From NCBI GenBank assembly GCA_037954325.1, contig JBBMNZ010000015.1, forward strand, positions 9,343,001 to 9,407,000: 64,000 bases of DNA. The letters are read 5' to 3'. Shown one piece after another: positions 1 to 11,485 of the stretch (positions are counted from its first letter, which is position 1; every line of letters starts with the position of its first letter). The notes beneath the pieces are model-generated. The model saw only the letters and a program-made list of their open reading frames with translations. It was not told where the DNA came from and ran no database searches. The position numbers and the translations under genes are program-made. The stretch comes from Fistularia commersonii (lineage: Eukaryota > Chordata > Actinopteri > Syngnathiformes > Fistulariidae).

Positions 1-1640
1 TCAAACATCTTTATGTTATTTCATCATCACCGGGTCATCAAGTAGAGGCAGGCGGTAAAAGTACAGTCAAAGTTCCAGCCATCTTCTAACGCTTATCCAG
101 GGTCGGGTCATGGGGGCAGCAGCGCCCGAAGCAGAAAAGGCCTAGAGTTCCCTCTCCCAAGCCACTTGGTCCACATCTCCGGGGGATCCCAGATGTTCCC
201 AGGCCAGCCTAGAGAGTATCTCCAGCGTTTCTTAGGTCTTCCTCCCAGTCGGACATGCCTGGAACGCCTCACTTGGGAGGCGTCTCCCCTCCAGGAGGAG
301 CAGTGACTCTACCGAGCCCCTCTGCAATCGCCCGAGCTCTTCACCCTATCTCTAAGGGAGAACTGGGCCTCATTTTCACCCTCATTCCATCTCTACCCGC
401 AGCTCTTGGCCATAGGTGAGAGTAGGAACATAGATCCGGTGAATTGAGAGCTTTGACTTTTGGCTAAGCTCCTTCTTCACCAGTCGGCATCACTGCTGAC
501 ACCACACCTGGACCCCGAGATACTCGAACTCCTCTACTTGAGGCAGGACCTCTTCTGACCCGGAGTGGCCACTCCACATTTTCCCATCTGAGCACCTTGG
601 TCTCGGATTTGGAGGTGCCGATCCTCATCCCGGCCGCTTCACAATCGACTTCAAACAGTTCCAGTGAGAGCTAGAAATCATGATGGTAACAGGACTACAT
701 CATCTGCAAAAAGCAGAGGCTCAATCATGAGGCCACCCAACCTGGCTGCGTAAAGATCCATAAAAGTTATGAACAGAATCAGTGACAAAGGGCGGGTTTG
801 GTGGAATCCAACCCTCAGAAATGAATCCGACTTACAACCGGCAATGCGGTCCAGGCTCGGGCACCGATCGTACGGCAGTTCCTGCTCAGGAAGCTGAGGT
901 CATTTGAGGTTACCGGCACAATAACCACGTTCTATTACCCCTTCATTGAGAATGTAATGACCTTCTCATTCACCTGCTGGTTCCGTTCCATCAACCGACA
1001 CGACAGGAATCGCCCGGAGCGAAATTATCGTCCAACCCCTCAGACCTCTGTTCCGCTTCCATGACGGCGAAATTTTAAAAACAGCCAAAAAGATCCTCGC
1101 AGAACGGTCCCACATCTTACACCCTCATCACCCCCCCTGCAGAGTGTAAAGCCACTCATGATATATTTATCATATAAATGCAGAGTGCAGCTCACCTCAC
1201 AGTCTCTTACCAATTGTACAATATACTTTATTTTAATGCTTATAATTTGATGCTGCTGCCACATATATCCCCCGATTGGCCCTCGGGGATAAATAACGTT
1301 TATTCTTATGCAAGTACTGAACAGCCTGTATTACAGGATCCAGTATTCCATTTTCTCGGAGCACCCCTCGAGGACACGGTCCAATGCCTTCTTCAGGTCC
1401 GCAAAACAGAAAACATGCAGACTGGTTGGGCAAACGCTCATACGCCCTCAGGGACTCTACTGAGGGTAGAGAGCCGGTCCACTGTTTCACATCCAGGACG
1501 AAAAACACACTGCTCCCCCGAGATCTGAGGTTTAATAACCCGGCGGGACCCAGAGTAGACTTTTCCAGGGAGGCTGGGGAGTTTGGTCCCCTGTAGATGG
1601 AGCACACTCCCCGGTCCCCCCTTTTTACAGTTAAAGTTAC
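1..1640 (-). mobile_element. Degenerate L2/Rex1-like non-LTR retrotransposon (reverse transcriptase part)
   Basis: On the minus strand this stretch reads as a decayed LINE reverse transcriptase. The catalytic motif is visible as LLFADDVVLL, with FADD encoded at 699-710. Frames are broken by stops and indels, so it is a dead copy. The text at 1320-1630 continues the same element after an interruption near 875-1315. The clade call (L2/Rex1-like) rests on remembered similarity to a very common teleost repeat and is moderately sure. Confidence 0.6.
875..1315 (+). mobile_element. LINE 3' end inserted into the antisense LINE at 1-1640
   Basis: On the plus strand the bases at about 955-1055 read TFSFTCWFRSINRHDRNR, which matches the conserved C-terminal end of LINE ORF2 proteins, followed by a KKILAERSHILHP-like segment. 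It ends in a tail of the form CTCGGGGATAAATAACG before 1315. The surrounding minus-strand LINE resumes on the far side, so this is a nested insertion. Boundaries are approximate. Confidence 0.5.
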
Positions 1641-1688
1641 GATAGTTAAACCTCTAACTGCCATAACGTCTTGGTTGCATCTCCCCTT

Positions 1689-1690
<2 letters not shown>

Positions 1691-1735
<45 letters not shown>
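1691..1735. repeat. (TG)n microsatellite
   Basis: About 22 TG units, nearly uninterrupted. Confidence 0.95.
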
Positions 1736-1736
<1 letters not shown>

Positions 1737-2224
1737 ATGGTTGTGTCCCAGCTTGTCTTTGCCCTGATCTCTTCTCTGGTTTACCTCCAACTCAGAATAA
1801 CAATGCGGTTTGCAATACTATAAACGTGAGGGAAAAATCAGCCAGTCCAGGAGTAAAATCACCTAATGTAACAGTACTTGACATAAAAAGTTTCTTTAGT
1901 AACAGTGTCTAAATTTAATAGTCCGATTAAATATGAATCTGGGAGAAAAACACTTGAAGAAACAGCATCTGGAATAAAATGACCAGATGGGGGAATGTCG
2001 GAATTATGTAGAGTATCAGTTATAAAGTAATCTGAATTGCAGTATTCAGTGGAACAGGTGCTGAAGCCATAAGTATCCGGAGAAACAGTGAAAACAGGAA
2101 CAGTGTGTTGAGTTAAAGTTCAGGTAAAACACCTGATGCATTTTCCCGTCTGAAAATGCATCAAACGTGCACGAGATGAAAATACTGATTGAACTCAAGC
2201 TACGCAAACTTGTGTACACACATA

Positions 2225-2645
2225 TACCGTAATTTCCAGACTATACGCCGTTCCTCTTTTTTCCCCACACACTTTAAACACTGCGGCTTAAACAATGATG
2301 CGCCGAATTTATGGATTTTTTGGGGGGCTAAAAGCATTTAGCCTCGTCACATTGGACCAATGAAGTTGGTCTTGGATGGACTTTTCCTTGTGTTATTTAA
2401 TATTATCCTTTTTCATCAGCTGTGTTACAGGCACTGTTTTGAAAAAAAGCATTTCCAGTACATATTTGTGAATGTTACCGGTATGTGTTTAATTAAAAAT
2501 TAAAAAAAAGGTTTCTGTGTAAATATCTCATGACACCTGCAGCTTATACATAAGTGTGGCCTATATATGTACACATATATTTATTTGTTTATTTTTAACC
2601 AGTGCTGCTTATATTCAGGAGCACTCAATAGTCCGGAAATAAGTA
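2225..2645. mobile_element. Non-autonomous TIR element, CCGGACTATA family, copy 1
   Basis: It begins TACCGTAATTTCCAGACTAT and ends CAATAGTCCGGAAATAAGTA, which are diverged inverted ends of one family. The interior shares GGACTTTTCCTTGTG and TTTTTCATCAGC segments with the copy at 51857-52395. No coding capacity is seen. Confidence 0.6.
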
Positions 2646-2879
2646 TAAAAAGTCAAAATTCGGCATGAATGTAAAAGCTGTGTGTAACTGAGCAAAGAGC
2701 CATGGGTTGGCCAGGCCTGAGACACAGAAGTGCATCTTTAAGCCGATATATGAAAGAAAGTGACCTTTTAGCAGAGCCTGATCAGCAAGGCTCATTGCAC
2801 AAATTGTCATCCAAATGCATTGATTCCATAACACAGTAAGAGAAACTCACGTTCAGTTTCCATGGGAACAGCGTTGTTG

Positions 2880-3042
2880 ATCTCCCTTTTATGCCAGTGA
2901 ATCAGAGTCTCGAGTTGGTTCGGTCGCTGCCGTTCTTAGGATGGATCTGAAAGTGTTGGCCGGTTAACTTGGATCTGCGACAGGCTTCATTGGAGTTCAT
3001 GACGCTGAACATCTTCTCACATTTGTAGGTCGAGCCAAACAT
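2880..3042 (-). mobile_element. hAT transposase C-terminal relic
   Basis: The minus strand reads MFGSTYKCEKMFSVMNSNEA, then a CRRSKLTGQHFQ segment. This is the C-terminal dimerisation region of hAT transposases (the family also behind ZBED and GTF2IRD2-like genes). A stop follows and no other hAT part is joined to it. Confidence 0.7.
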
Positions 3043-3649
3043 CACGAGAGGTTATGTGCCGTCCTCCGGAGGTTTGGAAAACGCTGATTTGAATGCCGGC
3101 ATAAAACTCGACTTGGTTGACTCAGTGCTTTTCCGGCTGGTTCCACCTTGTCAGCTGATTTGGTCCACCTGGACGCACAGCTGCAATTGGTACGGACTTA
3201 AAAGCTTTGCTTCCAGTTCCACTGGTTGCCAGGTTGGGCAGGTTACCTTCGTTGCCATGGGAGACCTCCTGGAACCCCCTGTCTGTCTGATGGGTCCTCG
3301 GATGTAGCATTTATTAAATCGAACAGTTTTTGTAGCTAAAAACAGAAAATTATTCTTTTTTTTTCCCAGACGTTATTTTTTTGTGTATGCATGTATATAT
3401 GTGTAGGCACCTGTATGTGTTGAATAAATTGTATATGTTTATATCATATTATAAATATTGTATATGTTGTTGAATATTTTAGATATATAAACAGAAAATA
3501 TGTTGTGTATGCTATATATGTATATGTATTGTTATCTTGTATGTTATGTATTTACATATACATATATATATATATATGAAGTGTTTCCCACTAAAGTGCC
3601 GGACAAACAAGAGGAAATGTGAATAGGACACAACGAAACATTCGTTCGC

Positions 3650-3650
3650 G

Positions 3651-3684
<34 letters not shown>
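3650..3684. repeat. (TG)n microsatellite
   Basis: A run of about 16 TG units just after CGCTCG. Confidence 0.9.
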
Positions 3685-3687
<3 letters not shown>

Positions 3688-3904
3688 CTGTGCGGTATAT
3701 ACAGTAAATATATATGGGGATAAAAAGTAATGAGGGGTGTCAGATGGGCAGAATATTGTGTTTGTAGATGCAGATGTAACAATAGCAAACTATCAAAATC
3801 TACAAGGCAGCTGGAGAGGTCATACGTGAATGCAGGTTCAGGGGATTAGCAGCAAATTGAGCGCTGTGGGTGGTTGGATGCCAACGGCCGCCATTTGCAT
3901 AACG

Positions 3905-3905
<1 letters not shown>

Positions 3906-3989
<84 letters not shown>
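3906..3989. repeat. (CA)n microsatellite
   Basis: About 42 perfect CA units. Confidence 0.97.
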
Positions 3990-3991
<2 letters not shown>

Positions 3992-4077
3992 GATTCACCT
4001 GTAACGGTAGGATTATTACATGTTGAATGATAAAAACAACCCCCCCAGTAAATTCAGTTCTTTTTTCCCCTCTATAT

Positions 4078-4526
4078 TCAAAATGATGTAAAACAGAATT
4101 CGATGACTTATAGATCTCCTTTAGATATCAAATAAACCTAAACAGTTTTTTTATTTCACAATAATATAAAATGAAATATCATAATTTATTAGCATTTATC
4201 AGGATTAAATTATATAAAATGGAATACAACAACTTAAACTTCCTATAAAAAATCAAATAAAACCAATCAAAAACTTCCATTTCCTACTAAAATGAAATGA
4301 AATTAAATCAAATATTGTAATTAGCCAGCATTTATCAGGATTAAGATGATATAAAACAGAATACAACAACTTATACCCTCTACAAAAAAATTGAACTGAA
4401 CAAAAAACTTCCATTTCCTGATAAAATTAAATTAAATATTGTGATTCATCAGAATCAAAATTATATTAAACCGATACAATTTCTCTTATAAATATTCAAG
4501 TAAAAATAAACAGTGATTTTTAATGC

Positions 4527-4559
<33 letters not shown>

Positions 4560-4575
4560 CGTGTATGTGTGTGTG

Positions 4576-4617
<42 letters not shown>

Positions 4618-4703
4618 TATATATGCATTAAAAATTATAAGAGATATAAAAACAACTTATATCTCTTCAAAAAATTAAAGTAAAAATAAACAATGATTTT
4701 TAA

Positions 4704-4737
<34 letters not shown>

Positions 4738-4740
4738 GAT
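4078..4740. repeat. Diverged AT-rich tandem array with palindromic TA/TG cores
   Basis: Related units of about 110-140 bp recur, sharing AGCATTTATCAGGATTAA (near 4190 and 4327), ATAAAA-GAATACAACAACTTA, and AACTTCCATTTCCT (near 4272 and 4408). The last units share TTTTTAATGCATATATAT (4518 and 4697) and enclose (TA)n/(TG)n runs. No gene is seen. Confidence 0.7.
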
Positions 4741-4999
4741 TCAAACCTTCCCAGCTGCATTTTCAAAACTTTGCATGCAAATTTTGAGAATCAGCTGGTA
4801 AAATTATTTGTAAAATACTGCATGTTTATATATCTTTTTTAATTATAAACTTACAGTCCTTGCTGCTGTTAATACTGTGAATTGCCCCAGTTGTAGGGCT
4901 AATAAAGGGAATTTTCACCGTATTTAGTTTCATCTTATTTCTGTGATTGTAAGCCCCTTTTCTTTTTTTAATTTAGTTAACTTTTAGTAAATTAAAAAA

Positions 5000-6200
5000 A
5001 AAGGATTTATGAGTCCTGAGGAAGGTGGCCCTGCACAGTTTAAGTGGCGGGGGTCTGAGTGGCGCCGCATCATGCTGGTACCCTGACGACCCGTATCTCC
5101 TCCCGCGCCCGTTAACCTGCAAACACATGATCAGCTTCATCTTCAGTCTGACAGTCACCTGCTGCATGTTTGGGTTCGTCTCGCTACTGGAGCAGGGAGG
5201 CCGTTTTCCCATCCCATAATCATGTCTTTCCCTGACAGCGCCACGGTGTGTATGTGAATGTGTGTGTTGACTGTCAGAAGTGCAACTGAATTACAATCTA
5301 GGTTTTGCCAAAGCTGAAACATAGAAATGAAAACATAACCAAAACTGTGCTATTAAAACTGAGGATTGGGAATAAAGATAAAATCCTCAACATAAATCAG
5401 CCTCTTGCTCATTTGGCTACTGTTTTCTATTGTTTTGTAATTCAGTTGGCGTTTGATGCTCTATTTCCAGGGTCAAATCCAGTGTGATTTTATTTTGAAA
5501 GGTAATTTAATGCTGGATGATTATTTTATTTTGACAAGCCAATCAGATCACTTAGAAGAGCCAAACAATGAAATAATTGACAAAATTCTACAACTGACGG
5601 TTAGCCAGGCTATTTATCATCATTTTGGACTCTGAGATGATTTAAATTTTTTTTTTTTAGAAACCCCTTACCTACCACCCAACCCTCGTTCTGTTAAAAT
5701 CTGCCTCGGAGACAGACAACAGACGAGGTAGGGGTCCCATCCAATGACCACTTTCTCTTCTGGAGACGCATGGATCCGTTTGCGTCGCTCCACTGTGGAA
5801 AGTTCTTGTTGCTGCGGGCGACATGTTGACAGGAGTTTATGAAAATCAGAGTGAAGAACGTCGACGCGCCCGGACTTGTTTCTCTTTTTTGGAAAGAACT
5901 TCTTTTCACGGCACTCGACCCGGACAGGAAACTTTTAGGGGGACTTTCAGTCTGACCTTTGGCCTCAAAGTCCAGCAATTTTAGGGTTAAATCCACCAAA
6001 CAGCTTCTCATAATTTCGTTTGAGCTCATTTTAGCACAAATTATTTTCACCTTCTTTGCAAAATATATAACTTTGATTCACCTATTTAACTTATTTCACT
6101 GTCCCCTCTTATTGAAAGCAATTTACATCTGTTTCCGGTCTTTAGTCTTTGATTTTTAGCAAAATAACTCAAAGAAGATGTTCAGGAATTAGACGGAGCA
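5000..6200. other. Stretch without a recognised gene
   Basis: 5025-5219 is GC-richer than its surroundings and is open on both strands (64 aa plus, 79 aa minus), with a hydrophobic plus-strand segment ISFIFSLTVTCCMFGFV. I find no splice donor or family match, so I do not call a gene. The rest is AT-rich unique-looking DNA. Confidence 0.3.
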
Positions 6201-7227
6201 AAACATCAACTGTCTCCTGAGCACAATTCAGCCATGAACTCAAGTCATTACCAGAAATTTGCCATTATTATCAGTATATTGCTAATTTGCAGGGAATTTG
6301 AAACACACACCTACCTGGAGGTGTGTGCATGTATCTGTGTGTGCACAGTAATATACGTGTATGTGTATGCATATATATACATATATATATGTAGGGTGTT
6401 TGTCAATTTGTGAGCATGTATACATACATTTGTTTCCATGCACAGATTTTTTTTTTTTTTACTATTTAGAATGAGCAAATACACACCATCTCTGCAAACT
6501 GGTTAAACACAAATGGTCTCAACCACCAGGAGGGATAGTTGGGGGGGTCAAAGGTTTGTACCATCTTAACTTTTCATGGGGGGGTCACCTCTAGTGCATC
6601 TTGGTGCAGAAATCATTAAGTGACTTATAACTGAACCAAATTGAACAATTTTTAGTTTTGTATTTTCCTTTACATTGCCATTCAGGTGTTAACATAAACC
6701 GTTCATCAGAAACATACTGATTTCAGTATTTGTTAGGGATTTAAAAGCGGTTTCCTTATATTATAATAATTTAGGACACCGCAGGGAAGCATTCGTGGCG
6801 CTCTGCTGCCCTCCGGTGGTGAGCAGGTGGAACTACTCCGACCAGCGGACCCAGAACCCCTGACTGCATTTCTTGGTCTGTAGTGATAAATGGTTCAGCT
6901 AAAATGGAAAAATTAAAACAATTTTTTCCTTGAGAGACGTCCAGTTACTGTTTATCTTTACATCCAGTCCATTACCTAAACACACCCCCATAAAAACAGA
7001 ACTAATAAATAAATAAATAAATCTCCATTTTGTTATTGATTTTTGAAAAAAAAAAAAAAAAAAAAAACTCCTTTTTTGAAATTCGACTGTTGCTGCAAAC
7101 ACGCAATCGAACCGCTGGCTGACTTTTTAACTTGTTTTTGGTACTTATTGAAAGAATTGAATTGTACTGGTGATATTTCCCGATGAGGGGAAGAGAATAC
7201 TGTGGATGCACAAATAATCATGTTTCC

Positions 7228-7233
7228 TTTATT
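7228..7233 (-). terminator. Candidate polyadenylation signal for nhp2
   Basis: The plus strand TTTATT is AATAAA on the minus strand. It lies about 490 bp past the nhp2 stop codon. The nearer 3' flank is A/T-rich with other weak options, so the real cleavage site is not certain. Confidence 0.4.
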
Positions 7234-7725
7234 AAATACAAATGTGAATCACACAAATTTTTTTTTATCTGCTAAATTGGACAAACACATCTGAAAAAGA
7301 TCTATCGTTAGAAAAAAATGGGGAATAAAAAGTCAGACAGTAATCCATCATCTGAAAAAAAGAAAAGCTCAATGAATTTCTGCCTTACTGAAAATGCAAG
7401 GAAATCCAGTTTGAGACTATTTCCTCCTGACATAAGAACACTTTCTTTAAAACATTTATGTTAAAATAAAAAAAAAAAAAATGAGAAAAGGGGGAGGTGT
7501 TTTTTTTTATCCCCTCCAAAAGGAAAGTGATGTCTTGTCATCTTTCACTTTGAGTTGTGTTTCTGTCCCAGTCTTTTGCTGAATTATTTTCTGTAACGGA
7601 ATCAGACATCTAACCGGGTCCAGTGCCCCGCTTTCCGACTTTTGCCGGGAAAGAGGCAAAACAAGCGAGACTGTTGCTTTAAGGCGTGGTGACGGACAGG
7701 AGGGGGGCGTGGGGTGGCGATGGTC

Positions 7726-9794
7726 TCACAGAACTTTGGGCAAGTTGGTCACTTCCTCATTGCACTCGTCGAACGCATCCTGGTAGTCCTGGTGAGGCTT
7801 GATCAGGATCACGCAGGTTGGGCGCTTAGATCCCGCTGACGAACCTAAATCCTAGAGAAAAAAAAAAAAAAAATCTTGAAGTTAAAAGGAGACTGTACTT
7901 TTTGGGTTAATTTTTGAAGTTCTACATCTGGGAAAAACACCTACACATTATGTTTCATGTTTGCATGACCTTATATGACGAGTCTTGATGTGGGACCCCG
8001 CAATCGATCAGGATAAGTGGTACAGATGGCTAAATGACCCTACAGTAATTCATTACTGGCCATCCAAATTAATCAATTTAATTAATCTACAATGACCCTG
8101 TTATTAATATTACTGACAATATCAATCACTTTGCAGCACAACTGTATGACAACTCCAACACAGCGGACCCGTTCCTGTTTCCAGGGAAACGTATGACGTC
8201 GGGGGTGGTTCTAGACCTCCCTCCACAGTGGAGGCGTTTATATGGACTAAGAAATGCAAGGTGTGCAACACAACAGCCGTGGAAATCATAAGTGTTCATG
8301 TTTTCTTTATCCTGTTCACCTCTGTGAAAAGACTATATGTATCTTATCCGTAAAAAACTGTCACACTGACATTCATCAGACCACCTGAAGTGGGATTTTC
8401 TGCATATGTACGATATCTTGCTAATTTGAAAGAAAAGCTCATCTGTAAAAACAGAGGGCGGTTTCAGACTCACCACTTTAGACGGAATGTAGACATACGG
8501 CAAATTTCTGTCCTCGCACATGATGGGGAGGTGACAGTACACGTCGATGGGCAGCGTGTCTCCCGCCAACACGACAATGCTGCACAAAGAAACGGAGACA
8601 TAGTACTGACAACGCGCCTGGCGACAGCTTATTCATCACTGCAGTTGAAACCAAACATCAGCTGACCACTAATGACAGTTACCCTTTCTCTCCTTTGTTG
8701 ATGAATTTCTGAACTTCCTTCACGCCACGACGAATGTTCTTCACTTTTGCAGCTGGAACACCAGAAAAGCAAAGATTTAACAATGCACTCATTCCACCCA
8801 TCCTTTATTATGCTAATATGAAATAATGGAGAAAAGGGAAGGTAATACAGAGCTGTCTAGTCCATCAGGGCTAAGAACGACAAGGAATTGATCTGTGCTG
8901 CATAGACCACAGATTCATATTAAGAGCCTTTAAAAATGTCTGAGCACGACAGACTACATGCCAGTGGAACTACTTCCACCCTGGAGCCTCAGCAGGCAGC
9001 AAGCAGTGGTCCCATGTTATTGTCCCACGGAGGGCGGGCCACGTGACCGGAAGCCCGATCCCTCAATTCATAGTTGCCCATGTCTGCGACGCCAAACAAC
9101 TGCCTGTTTCTAAACTTTAGGGCTTTTACGGTGATGAAGTGCGACCCGAATTCACCAGCACAACTCGGACTTTCACCCGAGTTGTTATTTTGCAAGCTAA
9201 CCACCTGCAGATGTACAGAAAGTCTAAATGTGCCTGTTTTAAAACGGAGTTTGGCGCGAAAGTCCAGGAGATACCGCTCAGACGGAACTTAAGTGTTTTA
9301 AAACCGGTAGCTTGTGCCGAAATGTATTAAATCGCGTCCACGTTTCTCTCTAACTGTTTGGGGTTATCAGAATAGCTACAGCATAGACCAGTATAATATA
9401 ATTGATTACAAACCACATTTTTTTCTGATTTATACTAAATATTAACCTAATAAAGTTTCCATAAATGCATGTGGAACGTATGACTAGCAATCCAATGGTT
9501 TGTTGCTTGAGTGCTAAAACATGGGATTGTTGAGCCTAATTCGGTGTTGTTTACCGCTAAACCACCGTAGACTGAAAAGAGTCGAGTCAGTTTTTTCTCC
9601 GCTTAGCAGGCAAACTGTTTTTTAATGTATTTACCTTTTTTGACGCATTTGTAGAGCTTCTTACTGAGTTTTTTGGACGCGAGAGGCTGAGCAATGGAGT
9701 TGACGTTAGCTATTAGCTCCTGGTAAGATTTCTCGTTGCCACCGACGGCCTCCTCTCCTTCCGCCGCAGCCTTCTCCTTCTTCACTTTCGTCAT
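7726..9794 (-). CDS. nhp2: NHP2, H/ACA ribonucleoprotein complex subunit 2
   Basis: Complete four-exon gene: 9794-9635, 8752-8683, 8579-8474 and 7851-7726. All three introns have GT-AG ends and the phases (1, 2, 0) join into one 153-residue frame ending in TGA, the same length as human NHP2. NHP2 is an L7Ae/kink-turn family RNA-binding protein in the nucleolus and Cajal bodies; with dyskerin, NOP10 and GAR1 it forms H/ACA snoRNPs that guide rRNA pseudouridylation, and it is also a telomerase component. Family landmarks seen are SYQELIANVNSIAQPLASKK in exon 1, NIRRGVKEVQKFINKGEKG across exon 2, VLAGDTLPIDVYCHLPIMCE in exon 3, and KRPTCVILIKPHQDYQDAFD in exon 4. The start is the ATG at 9794, matching the MTKVK N-terminus of the family. 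The family identification is firm; exon edges were read by eye. Confidence 0.97.
9031..9055. promoter_or_regulatory. GC-box/E-box/ETS cluster in nhp2 intron 1
   Basis: Within 25 bp lie GGGCGGG, CACGTGAC (E-box, 9040-9047) and CCGGAAG (ETS core, 9047-9053). This is a promoter-like combination inside intron 1 of nhp2. Function is inferred from motifs only. Confidence 0.35.
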
Positions 9795-10442
9795 CTGAAA
9801 ACAAGTTTATAATCGACACCAGCAAAAATAATGTTTTTTTTTTGGCTTTTGTATCTGCTCACAACACACGCTGCGTGACAAACACACGTGTTTAGCGGCT
9901 TCTTCTTCTTGGCTTTATCGAAAGACAGGGTCCAAAGAGTGCCCCCTAGTGGCGAGGCGGGGAAGAACGTTTCAAAATCAAATATTTCATAGTTTAATAC
10001 TTATTAATGCGTAGTTTTACAAAACATCCCGGCGAAGTAGGTTCACATTACTAATTAATATACAAACACACATTGTTAGATAGTTATATGACACAAACAA
10101 GGAGAAACAATGTGTGAAAAAACGTGAACAATATTTGGATTTTTTTTTAATCCTCCAACGATAGTATCAATATCAATATTTAATGTATTACAAACAAAGA
10201 ATGATTCTGATAAATACAATTCGAAATGTAAACACGTGTGTTTCAAAGTCAGTTTTTAGATGGAGGTACAGCATGCTGCGGTTTTTAAACAAAGGCAAGA
10301 GAAGAAAAAAAATCCCCCCCCAAAAAATTAGACTTTTGAAAAATGTGAGTTTTATCCTGCAGTCCCTTTCTTCTTCTCTTGCTCCAAGTCATTTTAAACC
10401 ATTGAAAAGTCAAATCAACAATCGCCAACAACTGTGGTGTGT

Positions 10443-11303
10443 TCACTGTCCAATGAGGTCGCCAGGCAAGGTGGGGATTTTCCTGTTCTTCATCTCAGTG
10501 GACACTTGACTCCAGACGCAGGGACCGCAGCAGGTGGCACACACACAGTCGTTGCACAGCGAGCCCTGACGACGCAACGACCACAGTGACAAGATAGTCC
10601 CCTTATTTTAAGATTCAATCATGATTTCTTTTTAACCGAAGTATAAACTTACATCAAATGAAACTGTCCTTGCATCATTCCCATGCATATAGAGACATAC
10701 AGCCCTTAACCTTCTCATTCACACGTCAATTTAACCAGAGACCTTCTTGTTGTTAGACAAACCACTGTGCACTGTGCCGCCATAATGCTCCGATCTACAT
10801 ACTTTTAATTATAAAATCTAATTTTTTGTAAAATTTTCACACATAATAAAGACCTTGAACATCGGCAAGTGTTGCTTTCTAATCAAACTTGGAAAAGAAC
10901 ACATCTTACTGTCGTATTTTCAAGTCCGTCCTCACCTTAATACCGTAAATCTTTCGGACGTTAATCCTTATCCCCATGGTGGCTGCCGGGATGCAGCCGA
11001 AGATGTCCAACAGCGGGAGACATAAACACTGACCCAATTTTCTGCTGGTACTGCAGGCCAAGCAGGGACAGCAGCAACAGACGATACAGCCTGCAACACA
11101 ACATCAGCACACCATCAACAAAATAGCGACCGAATATCACGAAGCGTAACACTGACCCCAAACCCTAAGCAAGTGTGTTGGTGTGTGTGTGTGCGTCGTG
11201 CCCTACACTGTTTCGGGTGTTTGCAGCAGGAACACAAGCCGGACGTCCACTCGTCGTCATGAAGTGGGAAACTGTCCGGCTGCGACGTCACGGTCCAGCT
11301 CAT
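10443..11303 (-). CDS. PLAC8/cornifelin-family cysteine-rich protein
   Basis: Three exons, 11303-11207, 11090-10936 and 10565-10443, join in phases 1 and 0 to give 124 aa with a TGA stop. All splice sites are GT-AG. Exon 1 starts MSWTVTSQP and carries the family's DEWTSGLCSCCKHPKQC pattern. Exon 2 holds a dense cysteine run, CCIVCCCCPC, then DIFGCIPAATMGIRINVRKI. Exon 3 holds GSLCNDCVCATCCGPC and WSQVSTEM. This order matches the PLAC8 domain of cornifelin, PLAC8 and plant PCR/FW2.2-like proteins, typically 110-130 aa. Family members are membrane-associated or cornified-envelope proteins of poorly defined biochemical role. The ATG at 11303 lies 4-5 bp past a possible acceptor, so an upstream 5' UTR exon is likely. 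It follows nhp2 upstream on the same strand. Whether it is cornifelin or another PLAC8 paralog cannot be settled here. Confidence 0.9.
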
Positions 11304-11412
11304 CCTTGCTGGTGAACACACATATAGGTGACAAACTGCTGACTTCTGCTTTCCTTCCCCATGCAATTTAATCAATGGAAAGCAATATGGCCGGGAGTTT
11401 ATAATGCAAACT

Positions 11413-11484
11413 ATAATACTTTATTGATCCCCATGGGGGAAATTCAGTTTTCGCATCAGTACAGGGCAGAGGAAAGGTAGCAAA
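11413..11484 (-). mobile_element. L2-type LINE 3' end
   Basis: TACTTTATTGATCCCCATGG followed by GGGAAATTCAG is the usual antisense 3' terminus of fish L2-like LINEs. The same element seems to resume at 12466-12580 after an RTE insertion. Confidence 0.55.
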
Positions 11485-11485
11485 A

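Noticed and set aside
1233..1790. A 185-codon minus-strand frame
   Set aside because: It runs through a (TG)n microsatellite (poly-His/Thr) and antisense LINE sequence; not a gene.
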